A stretch of DNA of 48,482 nucleotides from an uncultured Lachnospiraceae bacterium (GTDB lineage: Bacteria; Bacillota; Clostridia; Lachnospirales; Lachnospiraceae), in contig USDK01000016.1 of the NCBI GenBank assembly GCA_900553355.1, positions 1 to 48,482 of the forward strand, written 5' to 3'. Positions 31,878 to 41,631 of the stretch are shown here, piece by piece (positions within the stretch are counted from its first letter, which is position 1; each line of letters opens with the position of its first letter). Both the position numbers and the translations under genes were made by a program. The notes beneath the pieces are model-generated. The model did not search any database and was not told the origin of the DNA. It worked only from the letters and a program-made list of their open reading frames with translations.

Positions 31878-33056
31878 ATGATGAACCAATATATGAAAGA
31901 TACGGAGGCCGCCCTGGTGCATACCTATAACCGGTTCCCGGTGGTGTTCGACAGAGGAGAGGGCGTATACCTGTATGATACGGAAGGAAAGAAGTATCTG
32001 GATTTTGCAGCCGGGATCGCGGTCTGCGGACTGGGATACGGCAATCCGGAACTGACAGAAGCCATCAAGAATCAGGTGGATCAGCTGGTGCATACTTCCA
32101 ATTTGTTTTATAATGCATCCTGCGGTACGGCAGCCGGTGCACTGAAAAAGGCCAGTGGGATGGGCCGGGTATTTTTTACCAACAGCGGAACGGAAGCCAA
32201 TGAAGGGATGCTGAAGGCAGCCAGAAAATATGCCTGGAAAAAAGGGACCGGCCGGTATGAATTTATCGCTATGGAAAATTCTTTTCATGGAAGAAGCATG
32301 GGAGCATTGTCTGTGACGGAGCATGAGGCCTACCGGGCGCCATTTGAGCCATTGATCCCTGGCGTGAAATTTGCGAAATTTAATGACCTGGACAGTGTAA
32401 AAGCTTTGGTGACAGATCAGACCTGCGCCATTATCCTGGAGCCTGTTCAGGGAGAAGGCGGGATCAACATGGCGGATCCGGATTTCCTGAAAGGAGTCCG
32501 CAGACTTTGTGACGAGGAAGGAATCCTGCTGCTGTTTGATGAAATTCAGTGCGGCATGGGACGGACCGGACAGATGTTTGCCTGGCAGTATTACGGCGTA
32601 AAGCCGGATATGATGTCCATGGCAAAAGCAATCGGAAGCGGCGTGCCGGTGGGAGCGTTTGCCATGACGGATGCTGTGGCGGAATATTCTCTGGAGCCCG
32701 GTGATCACGGGACCACCTACGGAGGCAACCCGCTGGTATGTACGGCAGTAGCGAAAACGCTGGAGATTTTTGAAAAGGAACATCTTCTGGACCATATAAA
32801 AGAAGTGGGAGATTATCTGGCAAAGAAGCTGGATGAGCTTGTACAGACCTGTGACACTGTGCTGGAAAGAAGAGGTACGGGGCTGATCCAGGGGATACGC
32901 CTTTCAAAGCCTGCCGGAGAAGTGACTGCAAAGGCTATGGAAGAAGGACTGGTGATCATTACGGCAAGAAGTGACGTCATTCGTTTCGTGCCTCCGATGA
33001 TCATCACGAAAGAGAATGTGGACGAAATGATTGAAAAACTGAAAAAGTGCTTATAG
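31878..33056 (+). CDS. argD: Acetylornithine aminotransferase
   Basis: PLP enzyme forming N-acetylornithine from the semialdehyde with glutamate; 392 residues. Motifs: TNSGTEANEG phosphate loop, the FDEIQCGMGRTG active-site loop, and the PLP lysine K250 (SMAKAIGSG). Last gene of the arg operon, 18 bases after argB. Confidence 0.94.
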   Translation: MMNQYMKDTEAALVHTYNRFPVVFDRGEGVYLYDTEGKKYLDFAAGIAVCGLGYGNPELTEAIKNQVDQLVHTSNLFYNASCGTAAGALKKASGMGRVFFTNSGTEANEGMLKAARKYAWKKGTGRYEFIAMENSFHGRSMGALSVTEHEAYRAPFEPLIPGVKFAKFNDLDSVKALVTDQTCAIILEPVQGEGGINMADPDFLKGVRRLCDEEGILLLFDEIQCGMGRTGQMFAWQYYGVKPDMMSMAKAIGSGVPVGAFAMTDAVAEYSLEPGDHGTTYGGNPLVCTAVAKTLEIFEKEHLLDHIKEVGDYLAKKLDELVQTCDTVLERRGTGLIQGIRLSKPAGEVTAKAMEEGLVIITARSDVIRFVPPMIITKENVDEMIEKLKKCL

Positions 33057-33112
33057 TCATAAAAAAGCCGGTCATGGGAGATACTAGCCGTAAAATAGAG
33101 GAGGTATCAGAT

Positions 33113-33544
33113 ATGATCGGTTTTTTTATTGCAATTCTTTCCGGAGCGCTGATGAGTGTGCAGGGAGTTTTTAATACTCAGGTGACAAAGACTACGGGGA
33201 TGTGGGTCAGTAATGCATGGGTTCAGTTCAGCGCTCTGCTTTTATGTCTGGCGGCCTGGTTGGTGGCGGGAAGAGACAGCTTTGGCGCGATTGCAAAGGT
33301 GGAGCCCAGATACGTGCTGCTGGGCGGTGTGATCGGAGCCGGGATTACGCTGACAGTGATCAAGAGCATGGCGCAGCTCGGCCCTGCCAAAGCAGCTTTT
33401 TTTATTGTTATGTCCCAGTTGATCGTGGCATATGTGATTGAGGTATTAGGCCTTTTCGGGGTAGAAAAAGAGCCTCTGGAGTGGAGGCGTGTCATCGGTA
33501 TGGTGATCGCTCTGATAGGAGTTGCAATTTTCCAGTGGAAATAG
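33113..33544 (+). CDS. YdcZ-like DMT family transporter (DUF606)
   Basis: A 143-residue protein with four or five membrane segments. It opens IGFFIAILSGALMSVQGVFN, the typical start of the YdcZ/DUF606 branch of drug/metabolite transporters, which may work as homodimers or pairs. The start ATG at 33113 follows GAGGAGG. It lies 56 bases after argD and may be read through from the arg operon. Substrate unknown. Confidence 0.82.
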   Translation: MIGFFIAILSGALMSVQGVFNTQVTKTTGMWVSNAWVQFSALLLCLAAWLVAGRDSFGAIAKVEPRYVLLGGVIGAGITLTVIKSMAQLGPAKAAFFIVMSQLIVAYVIEVLGLFGVEKEPLEWRRVIGMVIALIGVAIFQWK

Positions 33545-33611
33545 TACAATAGCTTTATCTAGGCATAAGCAGGGTATTTACAGTTCCGACAGACTGTAAA
33601 GGAGAATATTT

Positions 33612-34208
33612 ATGCTGGGAAAAATGAAGAAAAGCGGCATTCTGTCCTTTCTGGCAGCGGTTTTTTTGCTGTGCGGATGCTCTCCAAAGGAAGAACCTGT
33701 GCTGGCAGAGGCGCAGATTCAGGAAGAGGCGGACGAGAGTGCAGAAGAAGAAGGGGAGCCCCAGGATGCTTCTGATGTAAAGAAGACGGTGGTAGTCCAT
33801 GTGTGCGGCCAGGTGGCAAATCCTGGTGTCTATGAACTTCCGGAAGGGAGCCGTCTGTATGAAGCAATCCAGGCGGCCGGAGGACTGTCAGAGAAGGCGG
33901 CCCCGGAGGGACTCAACCAGGCAGCCCAGGCAGAGGACGGTCAGCAGATCTATGTGCCTTCTGCAGAGGAATTATCTGGAGGACTACAGGCACCGCAGAC
34001 GTACGGACAGGATGATGGAAGAGTCAACATTAATACAGCCGGAGAAGAAGAGCTGATGACGCTGACCGGTATTGGAGAGGCGAAAGCGGCTGCTATCATT
34101 CAGTACCGGGAGGAAAAAGGAGGATTTCAAAGCATCGAAGAGCTGATGGAGATCAGTGGAATAAAAGAGGGTGTATTTGAAAAGATCAAGGATAAAATAA
34201 AAGTTTGA
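33612..34208 (+). CDS. comEA: ComEA-like DNA-binding lipoprotein (SLBB + helix-hairpin-helix)
   Basis: ComEA is the surface DNA receptor of competence. The 198-residue protein has a lipoprotein signal with lipobox L20-C-G-C23, an acidic linker (to about 55), an SLBB domain (VVHVCGQVANPGVYELPEG, about 57-95), and a C-terminal helix-hairpin-helix pair beginning VNINTAGEEELMTLTGIG. B. subtilis ComEA has a membrane helix instead; the lipid anchor is a variation. The ATG at 33612 is 7 bases after AAAGGAG. An 8-bp inverted repeat (TTTACAGT/ACTGTAAA, 33577-33600) lies right before its ribosome site. comEC lies about 3 kb downstream, past a two-component system. Confidence 0.88.
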   Translation: MLGKMKKSGILSFLAAVFLLCGCSPKEEPVLAEAQIQEEADESAEEEGEPQDASDVKKTVVVHVCGQVANPGVYELPEGSRLYEAIQAAGGLSEKAAPEGLNQAAQAEDGQQIYVPSAEELSGGLQAPQTYGQDDGRVNINTAGEEELMTLTGIGEAKAAAIIQYREEKGGFQSIEELMEISGIKEGVFEKIKDKIKV

Positions 34209-34222
34209 CAGGGGAGACTTGA

Positions 34223-34912
34223 ATGAGCAGACATGTATTGGTGGTAGATGATGAGAAGTTAATCGTAAAGGGAATCCGGTTCAGCCTGGAGCAGGACGGG
34301 ATGGAGGTTGACTGTGCCTATGACGGAGAAGAGGCACTGAAGCTGGCAAAGGAAAATCATTACGACATCATCCTGCTGGATGTGATGCTTCCCAAGCATG
34401 ACGGGTTTGAAGTATGCCAGCAGATCAGGGAGTATTCGGATGTACCGATTATTATGCTGACCGCAAGGGATGACGACATGAATAAGATTCTGGGGCTGGA
34501 GTATGGCGCTGACGATTATATCACCAAGCCTTTTAATATTCTTGAGGTAAAAGCGCGGATCAAGGCGATCATGCGCCGCACCGGAAAACGGGATCAGGAG
34601 AAGGCCGGGGGAAAACTGGTGATCAAAGGGGACATGAAGATCGACTGTGAGAGCCGTCGGGTGATGATCGGAGAGAAAGAGATTAATCTGACAGCCAAGG
34701 AGTTTGATCTTCTGGAGCTTCTCGCTACCAATCCGGGAAAGGTATACAGCCGGGAGAATCTTCTGAATATCGTGTGGGGCTATGAGTACCCTGGCGATGC
34801 CAGAACGGTGGACGTACATATCCGGAGACTCAGAGAAAAGATCGAGACCAATCCGAGTGATCCGAAATATGTCTATACAAAATGGGGTGTTGGTTATTAT
34901 TTCAGGGGTTAA
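34223..34912 (+). CDS. OmpR/PhoB-family response regulator
   Basis: A 229-residue regulator: receiver domain with the phosphorylation site D53 (LLDVMLP) and K at the KPFN position, then an OmpR winged-helix domain ending TVDVHIRRLREKIE and WGVGYYF. It resembles WalR/PhoP regulators. The start follows GGGGAGA. The downstream histidine kinase overlaps its end. Target genes are unknown; the neighbouring GerMN lipoprotein could be one. Confidence 0.93.
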   Translation: MSRHVLVVDDEKLIVKGIRFSLEQDGMEVDCAYDGEEALKLAKENHYDIILLDVMLPKHDGFEVCQQIREYSDVPIIMLTARDDDMNKILGLEYGADDYITKPFNILEVKARIKAIMRRTGKRDQEKAGGKLVIKGDMKIDCESRRVMIGEKEINLTAKEFDLLELLATNPGKVYSRENLLNIVWGYEYPGDARTVDVHIRRLREKIETNPSDPKYVYTKWGVGYYFRG

Positions 34913-36344
34913 GAAATATCTTACGAACAATATACTGGGAAGCCTGCGGTTCCGGATCATCCTTATGGTGACTCTGGCCGGGGCTGTCCCGGCTCTTATT
35001 ATGCAGGCTGTGATCTTAAACAGCTATGAGACACGGGCAGTAGATGTACGGACTGCCGAGATACAGAATCAATGTACAATTCTATGCAACCAGCTTGGCA
35101 GCGCCGGCTCTCTGAACGGACGGGCGGCCGAGTCTGTCCGGACAGAACTGGTACAGATGTCCAACATATATGATGGACGCGTACTGGTGATCGATCAGAA
35201 TTTCCAGGTGGAAGAAGATACATATGAGATGGATATCGGGAAGACGATTGTATCCCAGGATGTGATCCATTGTCTGGAAGGCACAGGGACCAGCAATTAT
35301 GATGACGAGAATCATTATATTGAAGTGACGTCTCCGGTTTTCGATCCGTCCGGGCAGAATGTGATCGGCGTGCTGTTAGTGAGCGTTTCCACGGATTCTG
35401 TGGGGGATAACTTAAGTGTGCTGGGAGGGAAAGCCACTGTGGCATGGATTACCATGACCCTGGTGGTGCTTGTGCTGGCATTTCTTCTGGGATTTGTGAT
35501 GGTCAAGCCGTTCCAGCGGATCACCAGATCTATTTCGGCGGTGACGGAAGGCTATGACGATGACTATCTGAAAGAATATGCCTATACAGAGACGAGAGCC
35601 TTATCAGATGCGTTTAATAAGATGCTGGGAAGGATGAAGGTGCTGGATGATTCCCGGACGGAGTTTGTCTCCAACGTCTCCCATGAGCTAAAGACCCCTC
35701 TGACTTCTATGAAGGTGCTGGCAGATTCTCTGCTGACGCAGGAAGAAGTGCCGCCGGAGCTGTATAAAGAATTTATGGGGGATCTGTCCGAGGAGATTGA
35801 GAGGGAGAATAAGATCATCAATGATCTGTTGTCTCTGGTGAAAATGGATAAAACGGCAAATACTGCCAATACCATGAATATTACTTCGGAGAATATTAAC
35901 GCCCTGGTGGAGCGGATTCTCAAGAGACTTCGCCCTATTGCGGCGACAAGAAATATTGAGGTGGTATTTGAAAGCTTCCGTCCGGTTACCGCAGAGGTTG
36001 ATGAGGTCAAGCTGTCTCTTGCTATCTCAAATCTGGTGGAAAATGCAATCAAATATAATAAAGAAGATGGATGGATTCATGTCTCTTTGAATGCCGACCA
36101 CAAATACTTCTATCTGGAAGTGGCCGACTCCGGGATCGGGATCCCGGAAGAATCTATGGAGCATATTTTTGAACGGTTCTACCGGGTAGATAAGTCCCAC
36201 TCCAGAGAAATCGGAGGGACAGGTCTGGGCCTTGCGATCGCAAGAAGCGCGGTTGTCATGCACCGTGGCGCGATCAAGGCATACAGCCAGATTGGAGAGG
36301 GAACCACATTTACCGTCCGGATCCCACTGACTTATGTATTATAA
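34869..36344 (+). CDS. Sensor histidine kinase
   Basis: Membrane sensor of about 490 residues. One membrane helix near residue 30-50, an extracytoplasmic sensor domain, a second helix (VAWITMTLVVLVLAFLL), a HAMP segment, HisKA with H272 (SNVSHELKTPL), and a HATPase domain (NLVENAIKY, DSGIGIPE, GGTGLGLAI). The start is uncertain: ATG 34869, GTG 34887 and TTG 34890 all overlap the end of the response regulator and none has a clear ribosome site. It is WalK-like in layout and pairs with the preceding regulator. Confidence 0.9.
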   Translation: MSIQNGVLVIISGVKKYLTNNILGSLRFRIILMVTLAGAVPALIMQAVILNSYETRAVDVRTAEIQNQCTILCNQLGSAGSLNGRAAESVRTELVQMSNIYDGRVLVIDQNFQVEEDTYEMDIGKTIVSQDVIHCLEGTGTSNYDDENHYIEVTSPVFDPSGQNVIGVLLVSVSTDSVGDNLSVLGGKATVAWITMTLVVLVLAFLLGFVMVKPFQRITRSISAVTEGYDDDYLKEYAYTETRALSDAFNKMLGRMKVLDDSRTEFVSNVSHELKTPLTSMKVLADSLLTQEEVPPELYKEFMGDLSEEIERENKIINDLLSLVKMDKTANTANTMNITSENINALVERILKRLRPIAATRNIEVVFESFRPVTAEVDEVKLSLAISNLVENAIKYNKEDGWIHVSLNADHKYFYLEVADSGIGIPEESMEHIFERFYRVDKSHSREIGGTGLGLAIARSAVVMHRGAIKAYSQIGEGTTFTVRIPLTYVL

Positions 36345-36355
36345 GGAGGATATTG

Positions 36356-37300
36356 ATGAAGAAAAGATATCGTATCATATATCCGGCAATTACATTGGTG
36401 CTATGCCTTGCTCTGCTTTTCGGCTGTAGCGGACAGGAGCAGACAGAGCAGGAAAAGATCGACGGCACCTACTTGTGCTTTGTCAATCTGGCCGGGGACG
36501 GGCTGGTGAGAGAAGCATATGAGATCAAGGGCGATTCCATGGAAGAAGAGGTGGAGGATGTCCTGGCTTCTATGAAGAAGGAACCGGATTCCATCGACTA
36601 TAAAAGTGCGTTTCCTGAAAATGTCCGGGTCAGCGACTGGAGTTTGTCCGGGGATAAGCTGGATCTGGTGTTTAATGATAATTATCTGAAGATGACAAAG
36701 GCAGAAGAGGTGCTGCTCAGGGCAGCGGTTGTAGAATCTCTGGGACAGATATCAGGGGTGGATGCGGTCTCCTTTTTCATAGGGACAGATCCTTTGAAGG
36801 ATTCGGACGGAAATGAGATCGGTTATATGACGCCGGATGATTTTGTGCAGAATACAGGCTCTTCCCTTCACACTTATCAGACAGGAGAACTGACCTTATA
36901 TTTTGCCAATGAAAAAGGAGATGCTCTGACGGCGGAGAATGTCAGCGTCCGGTATAACAGCAGCCTTTCCGTGGAAAAGCTGATCGTAGAACAGCTGATC
37001 AAAGGACCGTCCTCCGGAGAGGGACGTGCGGTGATCCCTCCGGAGACGCAGGTGCTGGGTGTGTCGGTGCGTGACGGCATCTGTTATGTGAATCTGGATG
37101 ACGGCTTTCTGGACAGTTCGACGGGCGTAGATCCAAAGGTGACTGTCTATGCCATCGTCAATTCTGTGACGGAAGGCGGAAATGCAGGACAGGTGCAGAT
37201 TCTGGTCAATGGAGAGAGCAATATTCAATATATGAATCGTGTCGATCTTAGTAAACCTATGACCAGAAATCTGGATCTTGTGGAGGAGAATCATTCTTGA
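36356..37300 (+). CDS. GerMN-domain lipoprotein
   Basis: A 314-residue exported lipoprotein: lipobox L21-F-G-C24, then two GerMN domains, visible as two similar blocks ending near DAVSFFIGTDPL and QVQILVNGE. GerMN proteins are tied to spore and cell-envelope functions (GerM). ATG at 36356 has AAGGAGGA 5 bases upstream; a TTG in the preceding codon (36353) is not needed. It is likely anchored to the outer membrane face with the adjacent sensor kinase. The downstream comEC starts inside its stop codon. Confidence 0.85.
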   Translation: MKKRYRIIYPAITLVLCLALLFGCSGQEQTEQEKIDGTYLCFVNLAGDGLVREAYEIKGDSMEEEVEDVLASMKKEPDSIDYKSAFPENVRVSDWSLSGDKLDLVFNDNYLKMTKAEEVLLRAAVVESLGQISGVDAVSFFIGTDPLKDSDGNEIGYMTPDDFVQNTGSSLHTYQTGELTLYFANEKGDALTAENVSVRYNSSLSVEKLIVEQLIKGPSSGEGRAVIPPETQVLGVSVRDGICYVNLDDGFLDSSTGVDPKVTVYAIVNSVTEGGNAGQVQILVNGESNIQYMNRVDLSKPMTRNLDLVEENHS

Positions 37301-39534
37301 AAAACAGACCACTGCTTACCCTTTGTCTGATGCTTCTGGCAGTGATCATTCTGGGGGTGACGGTTGGAAAAGAGCGGTGTGTCCGCCAGCTTCAGCCGTC
37401 GCCGCTGGAAACGAATGTCCCGTCCGGAGAAGAAATCACGGTGTGTGGTACAGTGTATCAGACGGAGCAGAAGACGAAGGTTCAGGCAATTTATCTAAAA
37501 GGCAGTTCAATACGATGGAATCAGACATCGTTCTATGAAAACAAACTTCTTGTTTATACAGATCCCGAAGTAAAAGTGAAAATCGGAAATAAAATACAGG
37601 TGTCAGGAGAGACCGCTTTCTTTGATGAGGCAAGAAATCCGGGAAATTTTGACCAGAAGCTGTATTATCAGAAGATGGATATTCACGGCCTGATCTGGGC
37701 AGACAGACTTAGGATCACAGACGGCAGTATCTGGAAGCTTAGGAACGGACTGGCTGTGTTCCGTGCAGGCTGGAGGGAAATGCTGGAGCAGTACATGGGA
37801 GCAGAAGATGGTTCGGCACTTGCCGCCATGATGCTGGGAGAAAAGTCCGGGATGGATGCAGAGGTAAAATCCCTGTATCAGGCCAGCGGCATCGGCCATA
37901 TTCTTGCCATATCAGGACTTCATCTGTCTTTTCTGGGGCTTGGGACTTATCGGATCCTCAGACGGTGTGCAGGTTCCTATGGCATTTCAGGCTTTGCGGG
38001 GATCCTGATTCTGATGATTTATGTGTTGATGATTGGTTTTACCGTCTCGGTGGTGAGGTCCCTTATTATGTTTTTGTTCCGGGTGGGCGCCGACATGACC
38101 GGGAGGCATTATGACGCGCCGACGGCACTGGCTGTTTCGGCGGCAGCCTGATACAGGCCGGGGCCTTGGGTTTTTCGGGCGCCAGCCGTACTTTTCTGGA
38201 GACCTCTGTACCTGTATGACGGAGGGTTCTGGCTGTCGTTTCTGGCCGTACTGGCAATGATCCTGCTGCTGCTTGAATTTCAGGGGCTTCCTTTTCAGGG
38301 ACTGTGGGCCAGTCTGTGTGTCAATCTGATGCTGCTTCCTGTTCTTCTCTATTATTTCTTTGAATTTCCCATCTATTCGACGCTTTTGAATCTTTTTGTG
38401 GTGCCGCTGACCTCGGTGCTCCTTGTACTTGGCATGGCAGGAAGTGCGGCATGTCTGCCATTTCCGGCAGCAGGCGGCCTGGTACTGAAGGTCTGTGGCC
38501 TGATCCTTGCGCTGTTTGAGAAAAGCTGTGAATGGATGCTGGCTCTTCCTGGAGCCAGGTGGGTGGCAGGGTGTCCCGGACTGTGGCAGATAGCAGTCTA
38601 TTACGGAGTGCTGCTTCTTTCTTTTTTCCTGTGGAAGAAATATAAGAAAGCCGGAATGCTCTTCCTGTATGGGATCGGAGTCCTGGTATTAGCCGGAAGG
38701 GTTGGAGAACGGGGAGTGTTATCGGTCACTTTTCTGGATGTAGGGCAGGGAGACTCCATTTTTATCCGAGGACCGCAAGGAGATACGTTCCTGGTGGACG
38801 GCGGAAGCAGTGATGTGAGCCAGGTGGGCAGGTATCGGATGGAGCCTTTTTTAAAGTCTCAGGGAACCGGATGCCTGGACTATGTGTGGATCACTCACGG
38901 AGATGAAGATCATGTAAACGGGGTGGAAGAACTCCTGAAAAGACAAAAGATCGGTGTAAGGATCAAAGCACTGGTACTCCCGGAAAAAGATGTGTGGGAT
39001 GAGCGCCTGGAAGAGCTGGGCCGCCTGGCAGAAGACTGCGGAACTTCTGTTTATGTCATGGAGGAAGACCAGACAATCGAAAAAAATGGTCTTGTCTTCA
39101 CCTGTCTTGGGCCGGGAGGTCCTGCAGAGGAAGAGGAAATCCCGGAGCCGGGAAATGCCGCCTCCCTTGTGCTGGCTTTACAATACCGGGGATTTGATAT
39201 GCTGCTGACCGGAGATATAGAGGGAAAGGGGGAGGCGGCATTGACAGATAAGCTTGCCAGAGGATATGCAGACACATCCTGGGAGGTGTTGAAGGCAGCG
39301 CATCACGGGTCAAAAAATTCTACGGGAGAGGAATTCCTGAAAATTGTAAAGCCTCAGTATGCCGTGATTTCAGCGGGGAGGGAAAACCGGTACGGCCATC
39401 CTCATCCGGAGACACTGGAACGGCTGAAAGAAGCCGGAGCCTGCATCTGTTCTACGCAGAATCTGGGAGCAGTTACTATACAAGTGGTTGAATTTGAAAT
39501 GAAAATTCAGTATACTATTAAAGGGACAGACTAA
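37297..39534 (+). pseudogene. comEC: comEC-like DNA channel gene with a disrupted middle
   Basis: ComEC forms the membrane channel for DNA uptake. The frame opens at a TTG (37297), overlapping the upstream stop (TTGA), after GGAGG. The N-terminal DUF4131 and first Competence helices (GHILAISGLHLSFLG) read well to 38148, then TGA at 38149-38151. The same frame resumes by about 38194 (WRPLYLYDGGFWLSF) and runs to 39534 through the metallo-beta-lactamase-like domain (VTFLDVGQGDS, THGDEDHVNG, HHGSKNS). Adding one base in each of three homopolymers (CC before 38149, T5 at 38171, T4 at 38192) gives a hydrophobic, ComEC-like join. Sequencing error or a recent pseudogene; intact it would have about 747 residues. 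Confidence 0.82.
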
Positions 39535-39586
39535 GGTCTGTACATAGAGAGATGTCGAAGACATGACGGAAAAGAGGTAAAGTAAG

Positions 39587-40600
39587 ATGACGTATCAAGA
39601 AGTATTGGAGAATGCAAGGACATGTATTGGTCCGTTTTGTAAGGCCTGTCCGGTGTGTAACGGAAAGGCATGCGGCAACAAGGTGCCGGGACCTGGCGCG
39701 AAGGGGACCGGGACGGTAGCGATCCAGAACTATGATGCATGGCAGAAGCTTTGTATCAACATGGATACCATCTGTGAAAATAAACCGGTGGATACCACGT
39801 TTGAACTGTTTGGACAGACTTTCAGATATCCTGTGTTTGCAGGACCGGTAGGAGCCATGAAGCTGCACTATGGTGACAAATATGATGATCTGGAGTATAA
39901 CAGCATCCTGGTATCTGCCTGTGCAGAGGCAGGAATTGCCGCGTTTACCGGAGACGGCACAAATCCGGCCGTTATGGAAGGGGCAACGCAGGCGATCAAA
40001 GCGGCAGGCGGAAAAGGAATCCCGACCATCAAACCGTGGGATATTAATACCTTAAAAGAAAAGTTTGCCCTGGTGAAAGGCTCTGGAGCATTTGCCGCAG
40101 CTATGGACATTGATGCAGCAGGTCTTCCGTTCCTGAAAAACCAGACGCCGCCAGCAGGAAGCAAGTCTGTAGAAGAACTGAAGGAAGTCGTACAGGCTGC
40201 AGGAGTACCCTTCATCCTGAAGGGGATCATGACGGTGAAAGGTGCGCTGAAGGCAAAGGAAGCAGGCGCTTCTGCCATTGTTGTATCCAACCATGGCGGA
40301 CGTGTACTGGATCAGTGCCCGCCGACAGCGGAGGTACTTCCGGAGATTGCCGAAGCAGTGGGAAAAGACATGAAGATCTTTGTGGACGGAGGCATCCGTT
40401 CTGGTGTTGATATCTTAAAAGCTCTGGCACTGGGGGCAGATGCGGTCCTGATCGGACGTCCGTTCGTGACAGCCGTATACGGCGGAGCTGCAGATGGAGT
40501 GAATGCTCTGGTAGAGAAGCTTTCTTCTGAGCTTTCAGATGCAATGGCGATGTGCGGAGTCCATTCACTTGCGGAGATCACAAGAGATTTGGTAAGATAA
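39587..40600 (+). CDS. FMN-dependent alpha-hydroxy-acid oxidase-like protein with N-terminal cysteine cluster
   Basis: A 337-residue TIM-barrel flavoprotein of the lactate/glycolate oxidase family: SNHGGRVLD with the catalytic H236, and IFVDGGIRSG with IGRPFV for FMN phosphate. The N-terminus adds five cysteines, C13, C18, C21, C24 and C29, that could bind an iron-sulfur cluster or zinc; members of this lineage often have it. Substrate unknown (lactate or another 2-hydroxy acid possible). holA begins 3 bases after its stop. Confidence 0.85.
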   Translation: MTYQEVLENARTCIGPFCKACPVCNGKACGNKVPGPGAKGTGTVAIQNYDAWQKLCINMDTICENKPVDTTFELFGQTFRYPVFAGPVGAMKLHYGDKYDDLEYNSILVSACAEAGIAAFTGDGTNPAVMEGATQAIKAAGGKGIPTIKPWDINTLKEKFALVKGSGAFAAAMDIDAAGLPFLKNQTPPAGSKSVEELKEVVQAAGVPFILKGIMTVKGALKAKEAGASAIVVSNHGGRVLDQCPPTAEVLPEIAEAVGKDMKIFVDGGIRSGVDILKALALGADAVLIGRPFVTAVYGGAADGVNALVEKLSSELSDAMAMCGVHSLAEITRDLVR

Positions 40601-40603
40601 TTT

Positions 40604-41584
40604 ATGAAAAGCTTAAATGAAGACATTAAGTCGGGAACTTTCAAACAGGCCTACCTCCTCTATGGGGAGGAGGCCTATTTAAAAAAGCAGTATAAAGATA
40701 AGATCACAGAAGGAATGTTCCCGGACGGGGACCGGATGAACTATGCCTATTATGAAGGAAAGGGAATCAATCCGGGCGAGCTGATCGATCTGGCGGAAAC
40801 GATGCCTTTCTTTGCGGACAGAAGACTGATCGTGGTGGAAAATTCCGGTTTTTTCAAGACCGCGTCACCGGAGCTTGCCGACTATATCAAGAACATGCCA
40901 GAGACGGCATGTTTTCTGTTTGTGGAACAGGAAGTGGATAAAAGAGGAAAGCTGTACAAGGCGGTAAAGGATAAGGGCCGGGCTGTGGAGCTTGGAAGAC
41001 AGGATGAGAAGACACTTTTATACTGGATCGCCGGAACGATGAAACGGGAAGGAAAGCAGATCCGGGAATCTGCGGCGCGGCATCTGATCAGCCGGGCAGG
41101 GACAGATATGGAGGCCCTGGAGCAGGAGATGGAAAAGTTGTTTTCCTACACGATGGGGCGAAGTGAAGTGACTGTTCAGGACATTGATGAAATCTGCACC
41201 AATCATATCACCAGCCAGATCTTTGCCATGGTGGAAGCAGTGGCCTTAAAGCAGCAGAAGAAGGCGCTGGACCTTTACTATGATCTTCTGGCATTAAAGG
41301 AGCCGCCGATGCGGATCCTGTATCTTCTGGTACGTCAGTTTAAGCTTCTTATGGAAGTAAAGGATCTGATGCGCCGGGGATATGAGAAGTCCCAGATCGC
41401 AAAAGAGGCAAAGCTTCATCCTTTTGTGGCAGGAAAATACATGCAGCAGTGCCGGGCGTTTGGAGAAGCGGAGTTGAGAAGCATCCTGGAGGAGGCTGCA
41501 GATACGGAAGAAATGGTAAAAACCGGACGGCTGAACGACCGGATGAGTGTAGAACTTTTCATTGTAAAGAACAGCGGGATGTGA
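40604..41584 (+). CDS. holA: DNA polymerase III subunit delta
   Basis: HolA is the clamp-loader delta subunit. The 326-residue protein has the opening FKQAYLLYGEEAYLKKQYKDK, the delta AAA-like domain with FFADRRLIVVENSGFF, and the C-terminal helical bundle. The gene order FMN oxidase-holA-lepA-hemW is a housekeeping arrangement (holA and lepA are often close in Clostridia via rpsT, which is not seen here). Confidence 0.92.
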   Translation: MKSLNEDIKSGTFKQAYLLYGEEAYLKKQYKDKITEGMFPDGDRMNYAYYEGKGINPGELIDLAETMPFFADRRLIVVENSGFFKTASPELADYIKNMPETACFLFVEQEVDKRGKLYKAVKDKGRAVELGRQDEKTLLYWIAGTMKREGKQIRESAARHLISRAGTDMEALEQEMEKLFSYTMGRSEVTVQDIDEICTNHITSQIFAMVEAVALKQQKKALDLYYDLLALKEPPMRILYLLVRQFKLLMEVKDLMRRGYEKSQIAKEAKLHPFVAGKYMQQCRAFGEAELRSILEEAADTEEMVKTGRLNDRMSVELFIVKNSGM

Positions 41585-41631
41585 TATACTACGCTGTACG
41601 AAATTGATAAACGGAAAGGGAAGAAAAATAA

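Noticed and set aside
38152..38256. In-frame read-through of the comEC TGA without frameshifts
   Set aside because: The resulting YRPGPWVFRAPAV stretch is not ComEC-like; the shifted reading gives a hydrophobic, plausible join.
39550..39570. Small hairpin ATGTC-GAA-GACAT before the FMN oxidase
   Set aside because: Only five base pairs and no T-tract; likely chance.
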